From Flavobacterium sp. JAS (GTDB lineage Bacteria > Bacteroidota > Bacteroidia > Flavobacteriales > Flavobacteriaceae): DNA of 64,000 nucleotides. Shown here in pieces: positions 7,696 to 16,699 of the stretch; position 1 is the first letter of the stretch; every line of letters starts with the position of its first letter. The DNA is taken from assembly GCF_020991455.1 (NCBI RefSeq), contig NZ_JAJMOX010000013.1:62001-126000 (forward strand), read 5' to 3'. Position numbers and translations under genes: made by a program. The notes under the pieces are model-generated. The model did not search any database, was not told the DNA's origin, and saw only the letters and a program-made list of their open reading frames with translations.

Positions 7696-10600
7696 ATGCA
7701 AAAAGTAAATGTTTGGAAGGAAAAAATAATCCTACCAACCTATGAGGTGGGCAAACCTGAAAAAAATCCTGTATTTATTGAGAAAAGAGTGTATCAGGGA
7801 AGTAACGGATCTGTCTACCCTTATCCGGTTATTGAAAAAATCGCAGACGAAAAAATCGACAAAGAATATCAAGCGGTTTATCTTGAAAATGAATTCGTTA
7901 AAATAATGATCCTGCCTGAACTTGGCGGACGTGTTCATATGGCGTATGATAAAACCAAAGAACGTCATTTTGTATATTACAATCAGGTGGTAAAACCGGC
8001 TTTGGTAGGACTTACAGGTCCGTGGATTTCTGGCGGAATCGAATTTAATTGGCCGCAACACCACAGACCAACCACTTTTGATCCTGTTGATTTTACAATT
8101 GAAGAACACGAAGACGGAAGCGCAACAGTTTGGTGCAGTGAAGTCGAGCGTATGTTTAGAACCAAAGGTATGGCGGGATTCAGATTGTATCCTGACAAAG
8201 CCTATCTGGAAATTAAAGCACAATTGTATAACAGAACATCGTTCCCTCAGACTTTTTTATGGTGGGCAAATCCTGCTGTAAAGGTGAATGACGATTATCA
8301 ATCGGTATTTCCGCCGGATGTAAATGCTGTTTTTGATCATGGCAAACGTGATGTTTCGTCTTTTCCAATTGCGAAAGGGACGTATTACAAAGTAGATTAT
8401 TCACCGGGAACTGATATTTCCCGTTATAAAAATATTCCGGTTCCAACCTCTTATATGACGATTGCATCCAAATATAATTTTGTGGGCGGATATGAAAATG
8501 ATTCAAAAGGCGGATTATTGCACGTAGCCAATCACCATGTCTCTCCGGGAAAAAAACAATGGACTTGGGGTCACGGCGATTTTGGTCGTGCCTGGGATCG
8601 CAATCTTACCGATGAAGATGGTCCGTATATCGAATTAATGTGTGGGGTTTATACGGATAATCAGCCAGATTTTACGTGGATTATGCCAGGTGAACAAAAA
8701 GATTTTACGCAGTATTTTATGCCGTATCGCGATTTAGGAATCGTGAAAAATGCGACCAAAAATGCAATGGTTAATTTGGAAAGTATCGATAATAAATTAA
8801 TCATTAAAGCTTATACAACAGGAGTTTATCCGAATACTACGGTTACTTTAAAGAATAACGATACTATTTTATTCCAAAAACAATACGATGCTTCGCCCTA
8901 CAATTCATTCGAAGAAACGATTGATTTTAATAATACTTCTTTAGAAGGATTATCAATTTCTGTAACGGATGCTGATGATAAAGTTTTGGTTGATTGGATT
9001 TACGAAGGACCAAATGAAGCCGAAATTCCCGAAGCTGCAAAACCTGCTCTTGCTCCTGAAGATATTGAAAATAACGAACAATTGTTCCTGACAGCGCAAC
9101 ATTTAGAACAATACAGACACGCCACATACAGTCCGATTCCGTATTATAAAGAAGCTATAAAACGTGATGCTGGAGATATTCGTTCGAATAATGCGATGGG
9201 ATTATGGTTGATGCGAAGAGCAAAATTCACAGAAGCTGAACCTTATTTTAGAGCGGCTATCAAAACATTGACCCAAAGAAATCCAAATCCTTATGAAGGT
9301 GAAGTGTATTTTAATTTAGGATTGTGTCTTAAATATCAGAATAAAAACCAGGAAGCTTACGACGCTTTCTACAAATCAACGTGGAATGCGGCCTGGCAAA
9401 ATCAGGGCTATTTTTATGTCGCGCAATTGGATGCTTTAAACGGGGATTATGAATTGGCATTAACACACATCAAAAAAGCAATTTCTAAAAATACCGAAGA
9501 TCACAAAGCATTGCATTTGCAAGTTACCTTTCATAGAAAATTAAATCAAAAAGAAAAAGCGCTTCAATTGGCGAATACTTATTTAGAAAATGATTGTTTC
9601 AATTTTGGATTGCTTTACGAGAAATACCTTTTAAGCAATGACAAAAAAGACCTTGCTTATTTCAACTCATTGATCAGAGACAATATCCATACATATATAG
9701 AATATGCTTTAGATTATGCTTTGGCAGGTTTGTATAATGAAGCTGTAAGTTTATTATCTGAAGGTTTAAAAGACGAAGAAACATATCCAATTGCGTGGTA
9801 TTATGCGGGTTCTTTCTATGAGAAATTAAATGATTTCGGTCAAGCCGAAGAATGCTTTAAAATGGCTTCTCAGGCAAAACCGGATTATTGTTTCCCAAAT
9901 CAGATTGAAGCTGCTTTAGTACTTCAAAACGTGATTAAAAAGCAAAATAATGATGCAAAAGCGCTGTATTATTTAGGAAACTTTTGGTACGCTTCAAAAT
10001 TTTATGACGATGCTATTTGTTGCTGGGAACAATCTGTTGCGATCGATGATCGTTTCCCAACTGTACATCGTAATTTGGCTTTGGCGTATTATAATAAATT
10101 AGAGAATGAACAAAAAGCACTTTCTAGTTTAGAAAAAGCATTTTCGTTAGACTTGACTGATTCCAGAATTTTAATGGAGTTAGACCAATTGTACAAACGT
10201 TTGAACAGAGATTTAGTTTTCAGACTGGCTTTCTTAGAAAAACATTTAGAATTGGTAATTCAACGTGATGATGTTTACTTAGAAAGAGTTGCTTTGTACA
10301 ACCTTTTAGGAAAACACGATAAAGCCCTAACCTTATTACAAAACCGAATTTTCCATCCATGGGAAGGCGGTGAAGGAAAAGTAAGCGGCCAATATCTGGT
10401 TTCTTTAACTGAGATTGCCAAACAGCAAATCTCAGAAGGGAATTACGACGAAGCAATCGAAAACTTAGAACAAGCTCAATTTTATCCTGATAATTTAGGT
10501 GAAGGAAAATTACCGGGCGCTCAGGAAAATGATATTCATTATTGGTTGGGTGTTGCTTTCGAAAAGAAAAACAATCTCGAAGAAGCTAAAAACTGGTGGA

Positions 10601-11007
10601 ATAAAGCCACTCAAGGATTAGAAGAACCTACAGCAGCTATTTTCTATAACGATCAACAACCGGATAAAATTTTCTATCAAGGTTTGGCATTCTTAAAATT
10701 AAACCAACAATCTGAAGCTGATAAACGTTTTGAAAAATTAGTCGCTTACGCTAAAAAGAATCTAAACGATCATGTTACAATCGACTATTTTGCAGTATCA
10801 CTTCCGGATCTTATGATTTGGGAAGACGATTTAGATAAACGTAACAAAATTCACTGTTTGTATATGCAGGGATTAGGGCTTTTAGGCTTGGATAAAAAAG
10901 CGGAAGCCGAAGAAGTTTTTGAAAGTGTTTTATCTGAAGAAAAAAGTCATTCAGGAGTTACGATACATTTGTCTTTATTGAAGAATGAAGAATCGGTATC
11001 TTTATAA
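7696..11007 (+). CDS. DUF5107 domain protein with long TPR array
   Basis: This is a large protein of 1103 residues without signal peptide or membrane segments, so probably cytosolic. Residues 1-350 form the DUF5107 domain, a galactose-mutarotase-like beta-sandwich with conserved patches ILPELGGRVHMAYD, GPWISGGIEFNWPQHHRPTT and QWTWGHGDFGRAWDRNLTDE. A linker domain (about 350-450) follows, then tetratricopeptide repeats from about 470 to the end (for example GEVYFNLGLCLKYQNKNQEAYDA is one unit). The acidic and aromatic residues conserved in the first domain look like a sugar-binding or catalytic pocket. It is 18 bases after the sugar porter gene. A role in processing imported glycosides in the cytoplasm is plausible; the activity is not known to me. 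Confidence 0.8.
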   Translation: MQKVNVWKEKIILPTYEVGKPEKNPVFIEKRVYQGSNGSVYPYPVIEKIADEKIDKEYQAVYLENEFVKIMILPELGGRVHMAYDKTKERHFVYYNQVVKPALVGLTGPWISGGIEFNWPQHHRPTTFDPVDFTIEEHEDGSATVWCSEVERMFRTKGMAGFRLYPDKAYLEIKAQLYNRTSFPQTFLWWANPAVKVNDDYQSVFPPDVNAVFDHGKRDVSSFPIAKGTYYKVDYSPGTDISRYKNIPVPTSYMTIASKYNFVGGYENDSKGGLLHVANHHVSPGKKQWTWGHGDFGRAWDRNLTDEDGPYIELMCGVYTDNQPDFTWIMPGEQKDFTQYFMPYRDLGIVKNATKNAMVNLESIDNKLIIKAYTTGVYPNTTVTLKNNDTILFQKQYDASPYNSFEETIDFNNTSLEGLSISVTDADDKVLVDWIYEGPNEAEIPEAAKPALAPEDIENNEQLFLTAQHLEQYRHATYSPIPYYKEAIKRDAGDIRSNNAMGLWLMRRAKFTEAEPYFRAAIKTLTQRNPNPYEGEVYFNLGLCLKYQNKNQEAYDAFYKSTWNAAWQNQGYFYVAQLDALNGDYELALTHIKKAISKNTEDHKALHLQVTFHRKLNQKEKALQLANTYLENDCFNFGLLYEKYLLSNDKKDLAYFNSLIRDNIHTYIEYALDYALAGLYNEAVSLLSEGLKDEETYPIAWYYAGSFYEKLNDFGQAEECFKMASQAKPDYCFPNQIEAALVLQNVIKKQNNDAKALYYLGNFWYASKFYDDAICCWEQSVAIDDRFPTVHRNLALAYYNKLENEQKALSSLEKAFSLDLTDSRILMELDQLYKRLNRDLVFRLAFLEKHLELVIQRDDVYLERVALYNLLGKHDKALTLLQNRIFHPWEGGEGKVSGQYLVSLTEIAKQQISEGNYDEAIENLEQAQFYPDNLGEGKLPGAQENDIHYWLGVAFEKKNNLEEAKNWWNKATQGLEEPTAAIFYNDQQPDKIFYQGLAFLKLNQQSEADKRFEKLVAYAKKNLNDHVTIDYFAVSLPDLMIWEDDLDKRNKIHCLYMQGLGLLGLDKKAEAEEVFESVLSEEKSHSGVTIHLSLLKNEESVSL

Positions 11008-11050
11008 TTGTTAATTGTTGATTATTAATGGTTAATTCTTGAAAAGAGAA

Positions 11051-11088
11051 AAAGGTTTGATGATTAATTTCATCAAACCTTTTTTTAT
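11051..11088 (+). terminator. Rho-independent terminator after the DUF5107 gene
   Basis: The stem AAAGGTTTGATGA (11051-11063) pairs with TCATCAAACCTTT (11070-11082) and is followed by a run of T. It ends the plus-strand araC-transporter-DUF5107 unit. Confidence 0.85.
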
Positions 11089-11400
11089 TGTCATAATCTT
11101 GTTATCCGTAGAATGGAATATGGCACGCGGATGTTACGGATTCGCTTCGCGAAAACGCGGATAAAAACGGTTTTTTTATTTTGCTTACATTAGTTTATTT
11201 CAATCTTGTCATCTCGACCAAGGAGAGATCACACTCGTAGATTGACAAAGATTGTTTTTTTTCGTTGTGGCGTTTCTTGTGTGATCTCTCCTCTGTCGGG
11301 ACGACAAAAATATACATACAAATAGTAAAGAAAAAATCAGCTAAAATCCGTTTAATCCGCCTAATCCGCGGCTAATTTTTTTTTCATAAAAATTCAAATC
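11089..11400. repeat. Gene-free stretch made of repeats
   Basis: No gene is seen between the terminator and the GH92 stop codon. The stretch holds a CGCGGAT/ACGGATT-type repeat (about 11104-11170), one full 102-bp terminal-inverted-repeat element (11206-11307) and an AATCCGCGG-type repeat (about 11340-11380). The first and last types recur at 63035-63085. Confidence 0.75.
11206..11307. mobile_element. 102-bp MITE-like element, copy 1
   Basis: The ends TTGTCATCTCGAC (11206-11218) and GTCGGGACGACAA (11295-11307) are imperfect terminal inverted repeats, and the next bases inward (GGAGAGATCACAC with GTGTGATCTCTCC) pair perfectly. Two other copies of the same length lie at 21704-21805 and 61288-61389. 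It encodes nothing. Confidence 0.75.
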
Positions 11401-13668
11401 TTACTCAACTGGTCTGTCTTCCAATTTAGTCCCCCATTTCTTATTCGGTTTTGATCCCATAGTAAATTCTAAAATTCCGCCTGCATCAATATCCGCTTGA
11501 CGAATAAACGTTTTGGTATAAGATTTACCATTTAGTTTAGCACTTTGGATATAAATATTTTTATCAGAAACATTGTTTGCTATAACTTTAAACGTCTTTC
11601 CATCTTTCACTTGAATCGAAGATTCTTTAAGAATTGGTGTTCCAATAACATAGATGCTGCTTGAAGGATTTACAGGATAAAATCCCATCGCACTAAAAAC
11701 ATACCAAGCCGAAAGTTCACCGCAATCATCATTTCCGGAATAACCTGACGAAGTCGTATTGTACATTTTCTTCAATATCTCTGATACATATTTCTGGGTT
11801 TTCCAAGGTTGCCCAGCATAATTGTATAGATAAGCAATATGATGACTTGGTTCATTTCCGTGTGCATATTGTCCGATGAAACCAGAAGCATTGTCATTTA
11901 CTTCTTCTGGTTTGTCTTCTAATGTGAAAAAAGTATCGAGTTTTTTAGTAAAAAGATTATCACCGCCAACTAGATTCACCAATCCTTTTACATCTTGCGG
12001 AACGTACCAAAAGTATTGCCAGCCATTTCCTTCCGTAAAAGAATATCCACCGTTTGCGCCATATTTTAACGGATTAAATGGACCAATCCAATTGCCTTTA
12101 TCATCTTTGGCTCTGAAGAAACCAATTTGTTTGTCGTATAAATTTTTATAGAATTGCGAACGTTTTGTAAAATGATTGTAGTCATCGGTTTTACCCAATT
12201 TCTTTGCTAATTCTGCCACACACCAATCATCATAAGCCATTTCTAAAGTCAAGGAAACGGATTGTGATTTTAAATTCTCAGGAATATAGCCATATTTCTC
12301 CCAAATACCAAATGGCGATCCCGGATGTTCACATGTTGCGGAATTCTTTACGGCTTCAAAAGCTAAATCTTTATCAATTCCTGGCAAGTTTTTAAGCACA
12401 GCATCAACCACAACCGGAATGGCGTGATTGCCTATCATACAATAGTTTTCCTGTCCCCATAATTGCCAGATTGGCAAATAACCAAAAGCTTTGTAATACG
12501 TCAACATACTATTTACAAAATCGGCTGAACGTTCCCGTTGGGTTATCGTATATAATGGATGAGCACCACGATACGTATCCCACAAAGAGAAAGATGAATA
12601 ATACGGTTTGGATGAATTTTTGACAGTATAATCAGCTGATGGATAATCTCCGCTAACATCTGATAAAGTATTTGGCTGAATAAATGTGTGATACAAAGCG
12701 GTATAAAAAATTTGTTTTTGCTCTGTTGTTCCTTCAATTTTTATTTTGCTGAGTTCTTTTTCCCAAACAGTATCAGCGGTATTTACAGTTCCTTCAAAAT
12801 CCCAGGCGGGAATTTCAGCTTGTACATTCAATCGTGCATTTTCTATACTGGTTGCCGAGATTCCCACTTTTATCAAAACTTCTTGTTGTTTTGAAGTGTC
12901 AAAGTCCAGAATGGCTCTTATTGCATTTCCGTTTACTACTTTAGGATTATCATAAACATTTCCACCATCTGTTACATGATTGTGAATTATAGGCTGTGAA
13001 AACTCTGCGTGAAAATACACTTTTCGCATTGGTGCCCAACCGGTAATAATACGATATCCTTCAATTGTATGATCGTTAAGAAAAGAAAGTTGCGATGCAA
13101 TAATACGTGTATTCCAATCCGATTTTTTCATCGAATGATCTAAATCGATTACGATATGCGCTTCTTTATTTTTAGGAAAACTGTATTTATGAAAACCTGC
13201 ATGTGATGTGGCTGTCAATTCTGCTTTTATCTGATAATCCAAAAGTTCCACGCTGTAATAACCCGATTTTGCTGATTCTTTATCATGAGAAAATTTGGAT
13301 TGATAGGCATTTTGTCCTGCTGCTCCTTTGACAATTGTCCCACTAAATGGCATCAACATAACGTCGAATAATTCGGCTACACCAGTTCCGCTAAGATGTG
13401 TGTGGCTGAAACCTGCGATTGTAGTGTCATTATAATTATAGCCACAGGCAACGCTCCAATCTGGCGTATTGCGAGTATCAGGACTCAATTGTACCATCCC
13501 GAATGGAACTGTTGCGCCGGGATAATTATTTCCTGAAAGTGGTGATCCGTGTGCGGCTCCGGTACCAATAAACGGATTTACGTGAGCTGTGATTTTATCA
13601 GAAGTTTGTGCTTCAAGAACTATGGAACTTAACAATGTCCCAAAGAGTATTATTTTATTTATTTTCAT
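11401..13668 (-). CDS. Glycoside hydrolase family 92, alpha-mannosidase
   Basis: This is an exported calcium-dependent exo-alpha-mannosidase of about 755 residues. The start at 13668 (MKINKIILFGTLLSSIVLEAQ, a signal peptide) is preferred over the in-frame ATG ten codons upstream. GH92 signatures are clear: VNPFIGTG near residue 32, the NNYPGATVPFGMVQLSPDT block, GFSHTHLSGTG, then in the catalytic domain WQLWGQENYCMIGNHA, GNEPSHHIAYLYNYAG, and the C-terminal GNDDCGELSAWYVFSAMGFY. The Glu in GNEPS and the acidic pair in GNDDCGE belong to the conserved active-site and calcium region of the family. GH92 enzymes cleave alpha-1,2/1,3/1,4/1,6 mannosides, often of N-glycans; linkage cannot be assigned here. 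It is probably periplasmic and is the last gene of the susCD-GH95-GH92 direction. Confidence 0.92.
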   Translation of the reverse strand: MKINKIILFGTLLSSIVLEAQTSDKITAHVNPFIGTGAAHGSPLSGNNYPGATVPFGMVQLSPDTRNTPDWSVACGYNYNDTTIAGFSHTHLSGTGVAELFDVMLMPFSGTIVKGAAGQNAYQSKFSHDKESAKSGYYSVELLDYQIKAELTATSHAGFHKYSFPKNKEAHIVIDLDHSMKKSDWNTRIIASQLSFLNDHTIEGYRIITGWAPMRKVYFHAEFSQPIIHNHVTDGGNVYDNPKVVNGNAIRAILDFDTSKQQEVLIKVGISATSIENARLNVQAEIPAWDFEGTVNTADTVWEKELSKIKIEGTTEQKQIFYTALYHTFIQPNTLSDVSGDYPSADYTVKNSSKPYYSSFSLWDTYRGAHPLYTITQRERSADFVNSMLTYYKAFGYLPIWQLWGQENYCMIGNHAIPVVVDAVLKNLPGIDKDLAFEAVKNSATCEHPGSPFGIWEKYGYIPENLKSQSVSLTLEMAYDDWCVAELAKKLGKTDDYNHFTKRSQFYKNLYDKQIGFFRAKDDKGNWIGPFNPLKYGANGGYSFTEGNGWQYFWYVPQDVKGLVNLVGGDNLFTKKLDTFFTLEDKPEEVNDNASGFIGQYAHGNEPSHHIAYLYNYAGQPWKTQKYVSEILKKMYNTTSSGYSGNDDCGELSAWYVFSAMGFYPVNPSSSIYVIGTPILKESSIQVKDGKTFKVIANNVSDKNIYIQSAKLNGKSYTKTFIRQADIDAGGILEFTMGSKPNKKWGTKLEDRPVE

Positions 13669-14017
13669 TGTATGGAATTTAATGAAATATCGTTTCATGA
13701 TTTTTTTGAATAGACTCCAGCTTTAGCTGGAGATCAAAAGAGTCGAATATAAAAATAGGCTTTAGCCGAAATCTTAGCGTATTTCGGCTAAAGCCATATT
13801 GATGTTCATCCGTCCTGCAAGGTTTTCAAAACCTTGTAGGTTTAGCCAATATAGTTTAGTAGATGTGATCGACAATCATTGTCGAGCTACTTGCGGAGAT
13901 TCCTCGTGCCTCGGAATGACAAATAAGATCGGATATTTTCAATCTCACAGTTTTACTTCTAATCTTATTATGCAATCTATAACTACAAGGTTTTGAAAAC
14001 CTTGAAGGTATTGTAAA
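13669..14017. repeat. Gene-free stretch with four short inverted repeats
   Basis: No gene is seen. It contains a hairpin CTCCAGC/GCTGGAG (13715-13732), a perfect 15-bp inverted repeat GGCTTTAGCCGAAAT/ATTTCGGCTAAAGCC (13758-13772 and 13781-13795), two copies of the palindrome family CAAGGTTTTnAAAACCTTG (13818-13836 and 13986-14004), and a 51-bp right half of the 102-bp element (13872-13922). Confidence 0.8.
13872..13922. mobile_element. 51-bp right half of the MITE-like element
   Basis: The stretch from CAATCATTGTCGAGCTAC to GGAATGACAA aligns with the last 51 bases of the full copy at 61288-61389 (61339-61389). The left half is absent. A second isolated right half lies at 53001-53051. Confidence 0.65.
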
Positions 14018-16366
14018 CTATAATTTAGAAGATGTGATTTCTTTTAATTCTCCATTAACCTTAACTTTCACTTTGGTTGGTACAGGAGATAAAACTTCAT
14101 ACTTCGTTACTTTACCTTTTTCCCATTTGATATTTATGGTAAAATTTCCTTCGGCTTTCAGTCCTTTTACTTCACCTTCGTTTAACCAAACGTCTGGCAT
14201 TGCAGGCAATAATTCAATAAATCCGGCATGACTTTGAATCAACATTTCGCCAATTCCGGCAGCTGCACCAAAATTTCCATCAATTTGAAAGGGTGGTCCT
14301 GCAGAAAGTAAATTTGGATAAACTCCTCCTCCTGCTCCATAATTGATGTTCGTTGCAAGTGTTGGTCTTAATATTGTTTTTAATAACCTATAGGCTTTGT
14401 TTCCTTCTTTCAAACGTGACCAAAACAACATTTTATAGGCGATTGACCAGCTTGGTCCGTCATCTCTTCTTACTTCAAGTGTTTTCTTGATTGCCTCTAC
14501 AAGTTCAGGTTTGTTTTCAGGAGTTATTAAAGATCCTGGATATAATGCGTACAAATGCGATATGTGGCGGTGTTGTGGGTCTTCTTCTTTATACGGTTTT
14601 AACCATTCCATGATTCTTCCGTCAGGACCAACAACTCCAGGTGGCGGCAATAATTTTAATTGTTTTTCCAGTTCAATGCTTAAATCATTGTCTAAACCTA
14701 GTTTTTTAGAGGCTATTATCACGTTGTTAAACAATTCACGAATAATCTGATTATCGATTGTAGGTCCCATACAAACGTGAGAAGCCTCTCCGTTTGGTAA
14801 TAAAAATGAATTCTCAGGTGATACAGATGGCGAAGTTACCAACCAACCCGTTTCTGGATCTTTCACCAACATACTTTTATAAAACTGAGCTGCTCCTTTT
14901 AATACCGGATAGATCTCAGCCAAATATGCCTGATCATTTGTGTATAAATAATGGCTCCATAAATTGTTACACAACCACCCCGATCCCGATTTTGTGATTC
15001 CCCATGAAGCACTTTCGCCAGGTTCTGTAAAACCCCAAACGTTAGTAATTACGTGCGCTACCCAACCATCTGCATTGTAATACGCTTTGGCCGTTTTTTC
15101 TCCGTTTGGTACCATTGCTTTAGTCAGATCTTTTAACGGAAGATTTAATTCTGATAAATTAGCTGTTTCCAGTGCCCAGTGATTCATTTGAACATTTACG
15201 TCTAAATGATAATCTGCGTTCCAAGGTGTTTGCACGTTATTTGCCCATAATCCTTGCAAGTTTGGTGGCAACAATCCTACTCTGGTGCTGCTGATACTTA
15301 AATAACGTCCGTATTGATAAAACAAAACCGGAAGTCCGGTATCTGCATCTGGTTCTTTTATAAAGGTATCTAAACGCTCATTTGTAGGTAATGCTTTTTT
15401 CGCAGTTTTTCCGAAATTTAATGTCACACGATTGAACAATTTTTGATAATTTTCAATGTGATTTTTCTTCTGATCCTGGTATTTCTTTTGCATTGCTGCA
15501 TCCAAAATTTTATCTACTGAAGTTTCGAAATTTTTATCTTTATAATCTGTTCCTGCAGATATAAAAATCACGACTTCGGTTGCATTTTTTATTTCGATTG
15601 TATTATTTGTATACAAAGCATTACCATCTGTTATTTGAGCTTTTACTTTTGCTTTGTATTTCATTCCTTTTCCGTCAGTTCCGTTGTTTAACTGCCCTGT
15701 CATTACTAAAGAATTATCGGTGCCGTTTACGGTTTTAAAACGTTCCGGTCTGTCTAACTGAACAGTAAAATTTAGCTTTCCTTTTTTACTTGAAGTTAAT
15801 TTGATAAAAGAGGCATCATCACCAAAACCTGCAAAATATTCACGTTTGTAAGTTACACCATCAATTGTAAATTGAGTCGCCGCAACTGCCGTTTGTATGT
15901 CTAAATTTCTGGTGTAATTAACGGGTTGAGATTTTGTTTTATAATCAAATTTTAGCGTTAAATCTCCCAAAATCTGATACGCTCCAAATGGCACATCAGC
16001 TCCATTTCCGCTTCCGGAACCAGCACCTTTGCAAATAAAATGTTCGTCAATCAATTTTTGGGCATCTTTGTTTTTATTAGCTAATAACAATTCTCTAATT
16101 TGTGGTAAAAAAGAATACGCTTGATAATTATTAGCATCTTGCGAAGACCCGCTCCATAAAGTGATTTCATTCAAAACTAATTTTTCGGTTGTCACTCCGC
16201 CATCCGGCATGATTCCTAAACGCCCGTTTCCTAATGGTAATGTTTCTTCCCATTGAGAAGCTGGTTTTGTATACCATATCTCTAATGGATTTGTTTGTGA
16301 ATAGCCTAGTAAAGGCAATAATATAAAAAGCAGTGCTTTAAATTTTTTAATATTCATAATTCTCAT
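14018..16366 (-). CDS. Glycoside hydrolase family 95, alpha-L-fucosidase or alpha-L-galactosidase
   Basis: This is an exported inverting exo-glycosidase of 782 residues. The signal peptide ends near LLGYSQ; the ATG at 16357 is an equally good start. The N-terminal GH95 domain begins PLEIWYTKPASQWEETLPLGNGRLG, with the conserved LVLNEITLWSGS. In the (alpha/alpha)6 barrel the general acid motif SPSVSPENS holds Glu518, and QIDGNFGAAAGI holds Asp696, matching the catalytic Glu566 and Asp766 of the characterised fucosidase AfcA. The Asn-x-Asn water-binding motif is here Asp389-Val-Asn391 (HLDVNVQMNHW), so the first Asn is replaced. GH95 also includes alpha-L-galactosidases, so the substrate is open. 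It sits between GH92 and susD on the minus strand with gaps of over 300 bases either side. Confidence 0.9.
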   Translation of the reverse strand: MRIMNIKKFKALLFILLPLLGYSQTNPLEIWYTKPASQWEETLPLGNGRLGIMPDGGVTTEKLVLNEITLWSGSSQDANNYQAYSFLPQIRELLLANKNKDAQKLIDEHFICKGAGSGSGNGADVPFGAYQILGDLTLKFDYKTKSQPVNYTRNLDIQTAVAATQFTIDGVTYKREYFAGFGDDASFIKLTSSKKGKLNFTVQLDRPERFKTVNGTDNSLVMTGQLNNGTDGKGMKYKAKVKAQITDGNALYTNNTIEIKNATEVVIFISAGTDYKDKNFETSVDKILDAAMQKKYQDQKKNHIENYQKLFNRVTLNFGKTAKKALPTNERLDTFIKEPDADTGLPVLFYQYGRYLSISSTRVGLLPPNLQGLWANNVQTPWNADYHLDVNVQMNHWALETANLSELNLPLKDLTKAMVPNGEKTAKAYYNADGWVAHVITNVWGFTEPGESASWGITKSGSGWLCNNLWSHYLYTNDQAYLAEIYPVLKGAAQFYKSMLVKDPETGWLVTSPSVSPENSFLLPNGEASHVCMGPTIDNQIIRELFNNVIIASKKLGLDNDLSIELEKQLKLLPPPGVVGPDGRIMEWLKPYKEEDPQHRHISHLYALYPGSLITPENKPELVEAIKKTLEVRRDDGPSWSIAYKMLFWSRLKEGNKAYRLLKTILRPTLATNINYGAGGGVYPNLLSAGPPFQIDGNFGAAAGIGEMLIQSHAGFIELLPAMPDVWLNEGEVKGLKAEGNFTINIKWEKGKVTKYEVLSPVPTKVKVKVNGELKEITSSKL

Positions 16367-16699
16367 TTTAAATTATTCTATATATTCTGCAAGGTTTCCA
16401 AAACCTTGTAGGTTTAAAATTATCTTGTAATGCGCAGCTATACACTAATAATTACAGGCAAAATCTGAGTTCCTGAAATAAAAATCACTGAACTTCATAT
16501 TGCTATTTTATGGATTTACAACTTGTAAATAATTATATAAATGAATGCCATTTTGGAATAAGCTTTTTCTAACAGAAAACTCACTTAGTACTGTTATTGC
16601 CTAAACCAAAATGGCATTGCAAATCAAACCTGTGATCCAAACCAAATCACATGACCAAAAAAATTAAAAAAAATTACATTAAAACTATTTTTAAGGATA
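16367..16699. repeat. Gene-free stretch with CAAGG palindrome and 13-bp inverted repeat
   Basis: No gene is seen between susD and the GH95 start. CAAGGTTTCCAAAACCTTG (16390-16408) belongs to the palindrome family found at 13818 and 13986. AATGCCATTTTGG (16544-16556) and CCAAAATGGCATT (16606-16618) form a perfect 13-bp pair around 49 bases, and may mark the 3' end of the susCD transcript. Confidence 0.65.

Noticed and set aside
7732..8223. 163-codon open frame on the minus strand
   Set aside because: Antisense to the DUF5107 gene, which has clear domain motifs in this stretch; no family features in the antisense product.
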